From assembly GCF_020037015.1 (NCBI RefSeq), contig NZ_JAIQDE010000002.1, forward strand, positions 310,001-374,000: a stretch of DNA of 64,000 nt, written 5' to 3'. Source of the stretch: Corallococcus sp. AS-1-6 (GTDB lineage Bacteria > Myxococcota > Myxococcia > Myxococcales > Myxococcaceae). This document shows, piece by piece, positions 34,376 through 43,323 of this stretch (positions are counted from its first letter, which is position 1; each line of letters begins with the position of its first letter). The position numbers and the translations under genes were made by a program. Under the pieces are notes generated by a model. That model did no database searches and was not told where the DNA came from. It worked only from the letters and a program-made list of their open reading frames with translations.

Positions 34376-36205
34376 ATGCTGCGCCGACTCCTCCCCACAT
34401 TGCTCGCCCTGGGTTGTGGACTGCTGGCCCTCGGATGGGGGCTGGTGAGCCTCCAGCGCATCTTCACCCAGGAGCGTGAGGACGCGCGCGCCCAGGTGCG
34501 CTCGCGGCGCATCGCCCTGGAGCAGCTCGCGGCCGAGTCACTGCGCACCGCGCTCGCGCAGAGGATGAAGACCCACCTGCCGAACCTCAACGCGGCCGTG
34601 GGTGACCCGCTGCTGCCCGCCGAGGGCTACTACCTGCTCTTCCGCAACCACCAGTTCCTGCCGCGCGTGGACTGGCCCCGCGAGGGCGCGGACGTGCCGG
34701 CGCAGGCCAACTACACGATGCTGGCGCACGCGCTGGACGACGGACAGGCCCCCTCGCCCTACCAGGACCGGCTGGCCCGGCTGCGCGCGGCGCAGGCCGC
34801 CCTGGCCTCCGGCAGCGAGGCGCGCAAGGACGCGGCGGTGGAGTCCCTGCTGCGCTACCACGCGGCGCACCCGCTGCCGCCGGATCAGGAGCTGCCCTTC
34901 ACCCTGCTGATGGTGGAGTACCTGCAACGCGGCGAGGACACGCAGCCCCTCATCCGGGCGCTGGTGCGCGAGGGCCTCCCGGAGGAGCTGGGCGGCATGG
35001 CGCGGGACGCGGGCCTGCAGCGCAACCTGCTGCGCGCCCGGTCCCAGCTCACGCAGCCGGACTTCAACTTCCTCCAGGCGCGCATCGTGGCGCTGAGCCG
35101 CGCCCTGTCGGAGCCGTCCGACGCCTTCGTGGCGCGCGTGCAGGAGGCCGGCGCGGGCGCGCTGGTGCTGCCGGAGCCGCTGGACGGCCCCACCCTGCTG
35201 GCCGAGCAGTGGTACGTGGAGCCCGCGGCCGAGCAGGTGCACGGGCTGGCGGTGGACATGGGCGCGCTGCTGTCGGAGCTGACGCAGGAGCTGCGCGGGC
35301 GCAACCTCATCCCCCGGGATGGTCAGGTGCGGCTGGGGCCCGGCGGCGTGGCGCGGCCCCTGAAGCACCCGGGGCTGGAGGTGGCCACGCCCGGCTGGGC
35401 CGCGGCGGAGGCGGACATCGAGGCGCGGTACGGCCTGAAGACACTGCTCGTCGCGGCGTGCGGCGCGCTCGCGTCGGCCATCGCGGCGCTGGCGGTGGTG
35501 GCCCAGCAGCGCAAGTACCGCTTCGTGGAGCTCAAGAGCGACTTCGTCTCCACCGTGTCCCACGAGCTGCGCACGCCGCTCGCGTCCATCCGCCTGCTGG
35601 GCGAGACGCTGGAGCGCCGGCTGGGCAAGAGCCCGGAGGCGGGGGACTACCCCACCCGCATCGTGCGCGCGGCGGAGGGGCTGCACTTCCTGGTGGAGAA
35701 CATCCTGTCCTTCAACCGCATCGACAAGGGGCGCTGGGCGCTGAAGCCCGCGCGCATGCGGCTGGAGGAGGCGGTGGGCAACCTGCGCGACGACCTGATG
35801 GACGCGGTCACCGTGCCGGTGGAGCTGCGCTCGGACGTGGGGGACGTGGAGCTGGACGCGGACGCGTCGCTCGTGCGGATGCTCTTCGCCAACCTGGGCC
35901 GCAACGCCTGCCTCTACAACCAGCGCAGCCCGGTGGTCCTCACCGTGCGCGCCTATCCGCAGCCGGGCTTCGGGGCCACGGTGCTCTTCAGCGACAACGG
36001 GGTGGGCATTCCCCCGGAGGAATGGGAGCGCGTGTTCCAGGACTTCTACCGTCTGACAACGCCCGGGCCGGAGGTGCATGGAAGTGGCCTGGGGCTGGCG
36101 CTGTGCCGCAGAATCATGGGCCTGCACCAGGGCAGCATCCAGGTGGCCTCCTCCGGCCCCGAAGGCACGACCTTCGCCCTGACCTTTCCCGAGACGCGCC
36201 GATGA
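34376..36205 (+). CDS. Membrane sensor histidine kinase
   Basis: 609 residues. TM1 at about 4-24 and TM2 at about 354-376 frame a large 330-residue extracytoplasmic sensor that I cannot assign to a family. The kinase core follows: phospho-acceptor His396 in STVSHELRTPLASI, N box LFANLGRNAC, G1 FSDNGVGIP, F box and G2 GSGLGLAL. No HAMP domain is visible between TM2 and the H box. Its stop overlaps the start of the OmpR-type regulator in ATGA, so they form a two-component pair. The divergent neighbour is the YXWGXW protein, a plausible target. Confidence 0.93.
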   Translation: MLRRLLPTLLALGCGLLALGWGLVSLQRIFTQEREDARAQVRSRRIALEQLAAESLRTALAQRMKTHLPNLNAAVGDPLLPAEGYYLLFRNHQFLPRVDWPREGADVPAQANYTMLAHALDDGQAPSPYQDRLARLRAAQAALASGSEARKDAAVESLLRYHAAHPLPPDQELPFTLLMVEYLQRGEDTQPLIRALVREGLPEELGGMARDAGLQRNLLRARSQLTQPDFNFLQARIVALSRALSEPSDAFVARVQEAGAGALVLPEPLDGPTLLAEQWYVEPAAEQVHGLAVDMGALLSELTQELRGRNLIPRDGQVRLGPGGVARPLKHPGLEVATPGWAAAEADIEARYGLKTLLVAACGALASAIAALAVVAQQRKYRFVELKSDFVSTVSHELRTPLASIRLLGETLERRLGKSPEAGDYPTRIVRAAEGLHFLVENILSFNRIDKGRWALKPARMRLEEAVGNLRDDLMDAVTVPVELRSDVGDVELDADASLVRMLFANLGRNACLYNQRSPVVLTVRAYPQPGFGATVLFSDNGVGIPPEEWERVFQDFYRLTTPGPEVHGSGLGLALCRRIMGLHQGSIQVASSGPEGTTFALTFPETRR

Positions 36206-36927
36206 CGACGCAGACGCCGACCTCCTCCACCCGCCCCTCCATCCTCATCGTCGAGGACGACGCCAACCTGCGCATGGGCCTGCGCGACAACCTGCGCGAC
36301 GAGGGCTACGAGGTGACGGACGCCCCGTCCGCGAAGGACGCGGCGCCGCACCTGGCGTCGCGCGAGTTCGACCTGCTCATCCTGGACGTGATGCTGCCGG
36401 GCGAGGACGGCTACAGCTTCTGCCGCCGCCTGCGCGCGGAGGGCGTGAAGAGCATGGTGCTGATGCTCACCGCGCGCTCGCTGGAGGACGACCTGGTGCG
36501 CGGCTTCGAGGCCGGCGCGCAGGACTACCTCACCAAGCCCTACCGGCTGCGGGAGCTGCTCGCGCGCGTGCAGGCGCTGGTGCGCCGGGCGGGCACGGCG
36601 CCGCCGCAGGTGGTGACCTTTGGCGCCTTCACGCTGGACCTGGGCCGCCGCGCGGTGCTGCGCTCGGACGGCAGCGAGGTGGACCTGACGCGCACGGAGT
36701 TCGACCTGCTGGCGTTCCTCCTGCGCCACCGCGACCGCGCCCTGCCCCGGGGCGAAATCCTGGACGCGGTGTGGGGCCGTGACGTGGTGGTGGATCCGCG
36801 CACGGTGGACAACTTCGTGTCGAACCTGAAGAAGAAGCTCGGGTGGACGAGCACGTCCGGCTTCACCATCCACACGCTGCGCGGCGTGGGCTACCGCATG
36901 GAGGTCACGAGCGGCGGGCCGTCATGA
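36202..36927 (+). CDS. OmpR/PhoB-family response regulator
   Basis: 241 residues. Receiver domain with acid pair EDD (19-20), phospho-acceptor Asp62 in LILDVMLPG, Thr90 and Lys112 (YLTKP). The winged-helix DNA-binding domain spans about 140-235, with the usual end TVDNFVSNLKKKL and HTLRGVGYRM. Partner of the kinase upstream (4-base overlap). No regulon can be inferred directly. The TonB-type gene 116 bases downstream and the divergent YXWGXW gene are the nearest candidates. Confidence 0.95.
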   Translation: MTTQTPTSSTRPSILIVEDDANLRMGLRDNLRDEGYEVTDAPSAKDAAPHLASREFDLLILDVMLPGEDGYSFCRRLRAEGVKSMVLMLTARSLEDDLVRGFEAGAQDYLTKPYRLRELLARVQALVRRAGTAPPQVVTFGAFTLDLGRRAVLRSDGSEVDLTRTEFDLLAFLLRHRDRALPRGEILDAVWGRDVVVDPRTVDNFVSNLKKKLGWTSTSGFTIHTLRGVGYRMEVTSGGPS

Positions 36928-37043
36928 CCAAATCATGACCGACACATGGAGCCCCGTCTGCCTTCCGGCGGACGGGACTTCGTACCTTGCCTCTTGTGGG
37001 ACGGGACGCCTGGAGCGTCCGTCCTGAACAGGAGGCGGGTCAG

Positions 37044-37805
37044 ATGTTTGAGTCGGTCATCGAACGGCGGGGAGTGCGCTCGGGACGGTTCGGCACGGGC
37101 GCGTGGGTGTCCATCGGCGTGCACGCGGGGCTCCTGGGCCTGGTGTTCTTCATCTCCGGCCGCCCGCCCGAGACCGTCGAGCCTCCCGAGCGGACCATCG
37201 TCTTCCACCCGCCCGCCATCCAGAAGGGCGTGAAGCAGGCCGCGCAGCCGGCGCCGGCGACGGCCGCTCCGAAGCCCAAGCCCAGGCCGCGCACGGACCG
37301 CGTCCCGCTGAACCCGAAGCCGCTGCCCGCGGATCCGCCGGAGGCGAAGCCGGATCCGGAGCCGACGACGATCGCGGACGCGGCGGCCACCACCGGCGCG
37401 ACGGGCACGGGAGAGACGGGGCCGGTGGGTGACCCGGACGGAGACCCGAACAGCACCAGCCCCATCGGCGCCATCGGCGTGGCGGGGCTCGTGCCGACCG
37501 CGCCCACGGGCACGGAGGTGCTGCCCTTCCAGGGTGGGATGACGCCTCCGAGGATGCTGAGCGGCTCGCAGTTCAGCTACACGCGGGAAGCGGCGCTCGC
37601 GGGCGTGGAGGGGATGGTCATCGCGAAGTGCGTCATCACCTCGGAGGGCCATGTGCGCGACTGCCGCATCATCAAGGGCCTGCCGTTCATGGATGACGCG
37701 GTGCTGGAGTCGCTCTACTCGCGCCGGTATCAGCCGCTGACGTTCCAGGGCCGTCCGGTGAACGTGTCGTACACGTTCAACATCCGGCTGAAGATGCCCC
37801 GGTAA
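37044..37805 (+). CDS. TonB-family energy-transducer-like protein
   Basis: 253 residues. One N-terminal helix (about 21-39, VSIGVHAGLLGLVFF), a long Pro/Lys/Glu linker across the periplasm (50-125), and a C-terminal TonB fold (165-253) with YTREAALAGVEGMVIAKCVITSEGHVRDCRIIKG, here seen as AGVEGMVIAKCVI, and ending YTFNIRLKMPR. It has two Cys in the TonB domain (AKCVI, RDCRI). An AGGAGG site lies 8 bases before ATG 37044. No exbB/exbD or receptor gene is adjacent, so its partner is elsewhere. Followed by an unusual run of hairpins. Confidence 0.9.
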   Translation: MFESVIERRGVRSGRFGTGAWVSIGVHAGLLGLVFFISGRPPETVEPPERTIVFHPPAIQKGVKQAAQPAPATAAPKPKPRPRTDRVPLNPKPLPADPPEAKPDPEPTTIADAAATTGATGTGETGPVGDPDGDPNSTSPIGAIGVAGLVPTAPTGTEVLPFQGGMTPPRMLSGSQFSYTREAALAGVEGMVIAKCVITSEGHVRDCRIIKGLPFMDDAVLESLYSRRYQPLTFQGRPVNVSYTFNIRLKMPR

Positions 37806-37807
37806 CA

Positions 37808-37849
37808 GGGGCGGGTGTCCGCCAGTGAAAGCGCCCGGACGCCCGCCTC
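37808..37849 (+). terminator. Hairpin H1 after the TonB-family gene
   Basis: GCGGGTGTCCG at 37811-37821 pairs with CGGACGCCCGC at 37836-37846 with one G-T wobble, extended by G37810-C37847 and more weakly outward. The stem is 12 or more base pairs with a 14-base loop, only a few bases after the stop at 37805. No T-run follows. Probably the terminator of the TonB-family transcript, and first of four consecutive stems. Confidence 0.5.
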
Positions 37850-37977
37850 CCCTTCGGGAAGGGAAAAGAATCGCGGCGGGAGTGCGGGCCCGTTAGGAAA
37901 CTCCCGTCGCGCCTGGCCATGTGCGCGATACCGGCACCGGAAGGAGCGGGTCTCCCCCGGCCCGCTCCCGGTGCCGG
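37850..37977. other. Hairpins H2-H4 between TonB-type and FAD oxidoreductase genes
   Basis: H2: CCCTT/AAGGG with a CGGG loop at 37850-37863. H3: a 12-base-pair stem, 37872-37883 with 37900-37911, one G-T wobble, 16-base loop. H4: 37931-37939 with 37969-37977 (9 pairs) stacked, after a 3-base bulge, on 37943-37950 with 37961-37968 (8 pairs), 10-base loop, followed by TCCTTTA. H4 ends 15 bases before the ATG at 37993 and buries a perfect AAGGAG in its 5' arm. This could be a structured leader, an attenuator or a small RNA. No riboswitch class was recognised. Confidence 0.5.
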
Positions 37978-37992
37978 TCCTTTACCCGAACA

Positions 37993-39480
37993 ATGGCGGA
38001 TACCTGGTACGACGCGGTGGTGGTGGGTGCGGGCTTCGGCGGCCTGGGTACGGCGTTGGAGTTGTGCCGCCGGGGCGCCCGGGTGGCGCTGTGCGAAGGG
38101 CTCAACTACCCGGGCGGCTGCGCGAGCACCTTCCGGCGCGGCGGCTACGCCTTCGAGTCCGGCGCCACGCTGTTCTCCGGCTTCGGTGAGCATCAGCTCT
38201 TCGGCCGGTGGATCCGCGAGCACGCGCTGGACGTGACGGTGGACTGGTTGGATCCCCTGGTGGAGCTGCGGACCCCGGGGATGCGGTTGCCGGTGCACCG
38301 GGACCGGGAGCGGCTCATCACGGAACTCTGTGGGCTGCCCGGAGCGCCCGTGCGGGGCGTGCGGCGGTTCTTCGAGTTGCAGGCCCAGGTGGCCGGTGCG
38401 CTGTGGCCGCTGTTCGATGACCCGGACCTGTTGCCGCCGTTGAACCTCCAGACGCTGATGCGGCACGCGGGGCGCGCATGGTCGTACGCGCCGCTGGCGC
38501 GGTGGCTGGGCCGCCCGCTGGGCGCCGTGCTCGCGAATCACGGGCTGGAGGGCTTCACGCCGCTGCGCACGTACCTGGATGCGCTCTGTCAGATCACCGT
38601 GCAGTGCCCCGCGGCGGAGGCGGAGGCGCCGTTCGCGTTCGCGGCGATGGACTACTACTGGCGCGGCACGGGGCACGTGCGTGGCGGCATCGGGAAGCTG
38701 GCGACGGCGCTGACGAAGGCCATCTCCGACCGGGGCGGCGACGTGCTGCTGGCGAACCGGGTGCGCGCGGTGACGCCGGTGGACGGAGGCTGGAGGGTGA
38801 CGGCGCGCAGGGGTGAGCTGCTCGCCCGGCACGTGGTGGCCAACGTGTTGCCGCAAGGGCTGCGCACGCTGCTGGATGCGCCGGTGGGACAGCTTCCCCG
38901 CGTGGATGCGCTCGCGGAGCGCGTGGACGACGGCTGGGGCGCGGCGATGCTGTACCTCGTCGTGCGGCCGCCCGAAGGTGACTCCGGCGGCGCGCATCAC
39001 TTCGAGCTGGTGCGCGACGAGCAGGCGCCGTTCGTCGAAGGCAACCACCTCTTCGCGTCCATCAGCGGGGCCTCGGATGAAGGCCGCGCACGGCCGGGCC
39101 AGCGCACGATGACGGTGTCCACGCACGTCCCCTTGAAGAAGGTCGCGGGCATGTCACCCGAGGAGCAGGCGGCGTACTTCGCCGGGCTCCATGCGCGGAT
39201 GCGAGAGAACCTGGACGCGCTGCTCCCAGGGTGGACGGCCAACGTCGTGCACGCCATGACGGGTTCGCCGCGCACGTTCCAACGCTTCACGCTCCGCGAG
39301 GCCGGCGCGGTGGGAGGCGTGCCCCGGCGCGCGGGGTTGGACAACTACCGCATCCTGGGGCCGTTCCAGGCGCAGCGCGGCGTCTGGTTGGTGGGGGACT
39401 CCGTGTTCCCGGGGCAGAGCACCCTGGCCACCGCGGTGGGGGGCGTGCGCACCGCCGCGAGCATCGCCTCGGCGCGCTGA
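37993..39480 (+). CDS. FAD-dependent carotene desaturase/isomerase-like oxidoreductase
   Basis: 495 residues. It has an N-terminal Rossmann FAD motif VVGAGFGGLGTALELCRRGARVALCEG and conserved YPGGCASTFRRGGYAFESGATLFSGF typical of the CrtI/CrtISO/retinol saturase amine-oxidase-like clan (quoted in parts: GAGFGGLG, PGGCAS, ESGATLFSG). The C-terminal family block WLVGDSVFPGQSTLATAVGG closes the FAD site. In plants and bacteria relatives isomerise or desaturate carotenoids, or act on other hydrophobic polyenes. No crt genes are adjacent here. ATG 37993 by homology; the AAGGAG upstream is inside hairpin H4 and not well placed. Confidence 0.85.
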   Translation: MADTWYDAVVVGAGFGGLGTALELCRRGARVALCEGLNYPGGCASTFRRGGYAFESGATLFSGFGEHQLFGRWIREHALDVTVDWLDPLVELRTPGMRLPVHRDRERLITELCGLPGAPVRGVRRFFELQAQVAGALWPLFDDPDLLPPLNLQTLMRHAGRAWSYAPLARWLGRPLGAVLANHGLEGFTPLRTYLDALCQITVQCPAAEAEAPFAFAAMDYYWRGTGHVRGGIGKLATALTKAISDRGGDVLLANRVRAVTPVDGGWRVTARRGELLARHVVANVLPQGLRTLLDAPVGQLPRVDALAERVDDGWGAAMLYLVVRPPEGDSGGAHHFELVRDEQAPFVEGNHLFASISGASDEGRARPGQRTMTVSTHVPLKKVAGMSPEEQAAYFAGLHARMRENLDALLPGWTANVVHAMTGSPRTFQRFTLREAGAVGGVPRRAGLDNYRILGPFQAQRGVWLVGDSVFPGQSTLATAVGGVRTAASIASAR

Positions 39481-39522
39481 AGCCGTGTCTGCCCCAGGAG
39501 TGCCGAGCCGTTGACCCCGGAC

Positions 39523-41760
39523 CTAGGCCACTCCCGAAACCACGGAGGTGTTCGAGGTCCGCGCCTCCGCGAGGATGCGCGCCGACTCCACGGCGGCGTC
39601 CTCCGGCCGGACGCTGGTGTCCGAGATGCCAGCGATGAGCCGGGTGCGGTCGTGGTCCACCGCGCCCGGCTTCGCCCAGGTGTCCGCGTCCGGCGCGGTG
39701 AGGTACGCGGAGAACGCGTGGTGCCCGGAGCCGGGGCGCTCCCCAATCACATGCACCAGGGCGCGCGGACGCGGATCCCCCTCCGCGCCGAACAGCAGGT
39801 GGCCCACCTGATAGCCCGCGCGCACCCGGCCGTGCTTCACCACCAGCACCTCCGGCGCCACCCGCCAGCCCGTCGCCTCCAGCTCCGCGCGCAGCCGTGC
39901 CAGGAACGGTGCCAGGTGGCCCTCGTCCATCAGCGACCGGGGATCCAACCCATCCGACACGACCACCTGCGCGTCATACCGGCCCGCGTGCTGGTCGCGC
40001 AGCGCGCGCACCGTCGCCTCCGAGGCCTCGTCCAATGACTCACCGGACGGCGGGTGCAGGATGTAGTCGCGGCGGTCCAGGGAGCGCGTCTTGAGCCGCG
40101 CCGCGCGAGGGATGGACTCCACCGCCGCGTCGGACAGCTCCGACCACAACCCCACCTTGCCGTCGTCGTAGAGGCCGCGCACCTCGCGCTCCAGCGCGGG
40201 CTCCGGCGTCCAGGGCGCCTCGCCATGCCCCACCGCCAGCGGCACGCCCCGCGCGCGCACCTCCGCCATCTTCGCTTCCGCCTCCGCGCGCAGCTCCGCC
40301 TCCGTGCGCGTGTCGCCCCTGGCCCGGCGGTAGTGCACGTAGACGTGGGCAGGGTCACCGAAGTGCTTCGTGGGCCGGCCGTCCGCGTCGATGACGCCCA
40401 GGCGCTGGAAGAAGGCCCACATCCGGTCGTCCACCTTCAGGCCGTACCGCTCGCGCAGCCGCACGTGGTCCTGGAAGGACGTGGTGAGGTAGCTGAGCAT
40501 CGGATCATTCCGCGTGGGCAGCGCCATCAGGTACGCGGGCCCGGCCTCCGCGAGCTGCTCCTGGCACCAGCCCAGGTCATCCAGCGTGACGTCCATGTGC
40601 AGCGTGGAGCACACGTCCAGGCCCAGCGTGAGGCCGTGCAGCTTGCCCATCACGATGTCCTCCAGGCAGCAGCGCACCAGTTGCTCGCGCGTGCGGAAGA
40701 CCTCCGGGCCAATGAAGCCCGCCACGTCGTTGACGTGCACCCACGGCGCCGCGTCGCGCCCCGCCCCCGCCTGCGCCAGGGCCACCCGGCGCTTGAGTGC
40801 TCGCGCGAAGCCGTACTTGCGCGACTCGTGGATGAGCATGTCCGTGCCGTGGTGGTGCCCGTTCGTCGCGTCCGCGCCCTGCCCCGTCTCGAAGTACAGG
40901 CCCCAGCGCCCGGTGCGCGCCGCCGCGTGCGCCACCATCTTCTCCAGCGTCACGTCGAAGGTGCGGTTGGCGGCCTCGTTCCCCCCGAGGCTCTGGAACC
41001 AGATGCCCGTGGTGCCCGGCCGCTGCGCCTCCACCTGCGCCTGCACGTCGATGTGCGCGAGCACGCAGTGGGGCATCACCTCCTCCAGCCCGAACGTCAC
41101 CAGCACGTCGTGCAGCGCGGACTCCACCGCGGCCACCGACGCCACGTCCGATGACACCGGGTTGGTCCCCAGCACCACGTCGCCCACCGCGAAGGACCAC
41201 CCGTTGAAGACCTGCCAGCGGATGTCCTCCGGATGATCCGTGGGCGAGTTGGGCTGCAAGCGCGCGCCCAGGTAGCCCTTCGCGCCCACGCGGCTGCCCG
41301 GCAGCGGGTGGAAGATGCGCCCACCGACGGTCTTCAGCTCCGCGTCGTCCATCAGCTTCACGACGCACGCGATGACGTCACTGGGCAGCCCGTCCAGCAC
41401 GTCATGCACCTGGGGCTCCGGCGCGGTGAGCAGGAAGTCCTTCAGCCGCCCCAACGTCCAGTCCGCCACGCGCCTCCAGCGCACCGGCTCCCACGCCTCC
41501 AGGTTGAAGACATACAGCCGGTCCTCGAAGGGAGGATGCGCGTGCAGGTCGTCCAGCCGCGTGCGCGACAAGAGGGTTCGTGCGTTGCGCCGCGAAGCTT
41601 CATCCGCCGCCGCGACGCCGATGGCCTCGTCGCCTTCCTTGAACGCGTTCGCCGCGCCCAGGACCTGCTGATACAGGCGCGCATTGAAGCCGCCGCTCAG
41701 GCGCTGCACGTAATCCAATACGTCTTCGTGGGGGAGGACGTCGGGGAGACGGACGCTCAT
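39523..41760 (-). CDS. eutBC: Fused ethanolamine ammonia-lyase (large and small subunits in one chain)
   Basis: 745 residues. Residues 1 to about 470 match EutB, the TIM-barrel catalytic subunit (VGDVVLGTNPVSSDV, CVLAHIDVQ, LYFETGQG, GFIGPEVF, LEDIVMGKLHGLTLG, and the THxFGDP end). After a linker of about 60 residues, 530-745 match EutC, which helps bind adenosylcobalamin (DYILHPPSGE, AQVVVSDGLDPRSL, VVKHGRVRAGYQVGHLL, VHVIGERPGSG, AYLTAP). The enzyme converts ethanolamine to acetaldehyde and ammonia using B12. In enteric bacteria the two are separate genes inside a microcompartment operon. Here they are one gene with no eut shell, reactivase or transporter genes beside it. Confidence 0.92.
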   Translation of the reverse strand: MSVRLPDVLPHEDVLDYVQRLSGGFNARLYQQVLGAANAFKEGDEAIGVAAADEASRRNARTLLSRTRLDDLHAHPPFEDRLYVFNLEAWEPVRWRRVADWTLGRLKDFLLTAPEPQVHDVLDGLPSDVIACVVKLMDDAELKTVGGRIFHPLPGSRVGAKGYLGARLQPNSPTDHPEDIRWQVFNGWSFAVGDVVLGTNPVSSDVASVAAVESALHDVLVTFGLEEVMPHCVLAHIDVQAQVEAQRPGTTGIWFQSLGGNEAANRTFDVTLEKMVAHAAARTGRWGLYFETGQGADATNGHHHGTDMLIHESRKYGFARALKRRVALAQAGAGRDAAPWVHVNDVAGFIGPEVFRTREQLVRCCLEDIVMGKLHGLTLGLDVCSTLHMDVTLDDLGWCQEQLAEAGPAYLMALPTRNDPMLSYLTTSFQDHVRLRERYGLKVDDRMWAFFQRLGVIDADGRPTKHFGDPAHVYVHYRRARGDTRTEAELRAEAEAKMAEVRARGVPLAVGHGEAPWTPEPALEREVRGLYDDGKVGLWSELSDAAVESIPRAARLKTRSLDRRDYILHPPSGESLDEASEATVRALRDQHAGRYDAQVVVSDGLDPRSLMDEGHLAPFLARLRAELEATGWRVAPEVLVVKHGRVRAGYQVGHLLFGAEGDPRPRALVHVIGERPGSGHHAFSAYLTAPDADTWAKPGAVDHDRTRLIAGISDTSVRPEDAAVESARILAEARTSNTSVVSGVA

Positions 41761-41884
41761 GGGGCCAGAGCTTTAACCGGCGCCCCCGCCGCGCCACCAT
41801 CCCCCGAGGGCGCTGTCGCCTGCGTGACGCCCGGATGCCTGCCCTTCATGATGCTTGGTGTTGCAACCGTCAGCACGCGAAAGC

Positions 41885-43279
41885 TCACCCGCCGTTGTTG
41901 CCCGGCGCGCAGCCCGGTGGGGGCTTCCAGGTCACGAGCGCATCCACGCGCGCGTCCTGGACCTGCGACACGCCCTCCGGTGCGTCGACGCGGCTGACGC
42001 CGGGCTCGCGCGTGAAGTCGAGCTCCCGGACGGGGACGGGCAGGCCCGGGCAGCCCTCCTGCAACGTCGCCTCGACTTCTTTCATGAGCACGTTCGCGTG
42101 GTCCTCGCCGGGGGCCCACGAATAGGGATACGTGAACGCGCCCGACAGGGGCTCCGCGCCCCCGGGAGGAAACCACTTCCAGCCCAGCCTCGTCTGCGCC
42201 GTGGAGCCGCCGAAGGCGCCTCCGACGATCCCACCCAGGATGCCGTCATCGGTCGCGGGCCATTCGACGCGGAGGCCCTTCGGCACCGGGATGCGCACGG
42301 CCTCCACCTGCACGCGGTCCTTCACCTCCGGCACCATCAGCAGCATCCACGTCAGTTCGTGGAGCCGCTCCGGCGACACGCGCCCCACCTTCACACCGGA
42401 CCTCCGCGCCGCATTCGTGGCCGCGCCGTCCACGTTGCCGTCAGGCATCAACGCCAGGCCGGAGCAACTCATCGAGCGGTACGCGGTCCCCGTCGCCAGG
42501 TGGTAGGCGTCGAGCTGATCACAGAAGGCGTGATGGCCTCGCCGGCCGCGGATCACCAGCCAGCCGTCCATCGGCGTGCGGATGCGGCCCAGCGGAAGCA
42601 CCGTCTGGACGTTCCGCGCGCTCGGGCTGTTCGCCAGACACATCCGCCAGGCCTTGTAGCGGCTGCGTGAAGGCTGCCCCCGGGCTTCCTTCATGCAGTC
42701 CGGCGGAGGCGGCGGCTTCTCGTCGAACGTGCCGGGGCGACGGTTCTCCGCACGAAAGGCCTTCTCCGCCCGCTCGCGCCAGGCCTCGGTCTCCGCGCCG
42801 CACCCACCGGCCTTCGCCGGGCACACCAGGGCGGAGAGCCGGTGCTTCGGTGACGTCTCGCGCGCCAGCACGTCGCGGACGTCCGGAGGAATCACGACGG
42901 TCCGCGCTCCGGAGCGCCCCAGCTCCAGTTGGGACATGAGGTACGCCTTGCCCCCATCGCGCCACCACGTCCGCAACGCGAGCGCGGGCACCGGGTGCTC
43001 CTCATCCCAGGTGAGGGGCTCCCGGCCCTCTTCCTCGCGCGCGATGCCGAAGCAGCGGTGGCTGAGCAGCAATTGAAGGCCTGCCCGCGCCTCGTCCACC
43101 TCACCGTCCTCCGGGAGCGCCTCCATCCGCGCATCGAACGCGGACAGTTCCTCCCGCGCCGCCTCCCCATCAGCGGAGTCCGGTGAACACGGGACGATGC
43201 GCTCCGGCTGCGCGGGCGCGGCCGTCAACAGCCACCCCAGCCCGAAAGACACCACGAGGGACACGGACATGCCCGCCAT
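41885..43279 (-). CDS. Secreted protein of unknown function (464 aa)
   Basis: I recognise no family. A Sec-type signal (about 1-24, GLGWLLTAAPAQ) leads into a soluble protein with about ten Cys residues, including CPAKAGGCG, DCMKEARG, RMCLANSPSARN and MSCSGLALMPDG, suggesting disulfides and periplasmic or extracellular location. A Gly-rich GGIVGGAFGGS stretch lies at about 355-365. Codon use is normal for the region, so it does not look acquired. It is 124 bases downstream of the ethanolamine lyase gene on the same strand; a shared transcript is possible but a functional link is not evident. Confidence 0.6.
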   Translation of the reverse strand: MAGMSVSLVVSFGLGWLLTAAPAQPERIVPCSPDSADGEAAREELSAFDARMEALPEDGEVDEARAGLQLLLSHRCFGIAREEEGREPLTWDEEHPVPALALRTWWRDGGKAYLMSQLELGRSGARTVVIPPDVRDVLARETSPKHRLSALVCPAKAGGCGAETEAWRERAEKAFRAENRRPGTFDEKPPPPPDCMKEARGQPSRSRYKAWRMCLANSPSARNVQTVLPLGRIRTPMDGWLVIRGRRGHHAFCDQLDAYHLATGTAYRSMSCSGLALMPDGNVDGAATNAARRSGVKVGRVSPERLHELTWMLLMVPEVKDRVQVEAVRIPVPKGLRVEWPATDDGILGGIVGGAFGGSTAQTRLGWKWFPPGGAEPLSGAFTYPYSWAPGEDHANVLMKEVEATLQEGCPGLPVPVRELDFTREPGVSRVDAPEGVSQVQDARVDALVTWKPPPGCAPGNNGG

Positions 43280-43323
43280 GGCAGCCGCTCCCGGGCTCCA
43301 CCGTCAAGTCGCGTGGCGGCGCG

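Noticed and set aside
37921..37992. Possible N-terminal extension of the FAD oxidoreductase from GTG 37921
   Set aside because: The extension would run through hairpin H4 and has no family similarity; homology begins at MADTWYDAVVVGAG.
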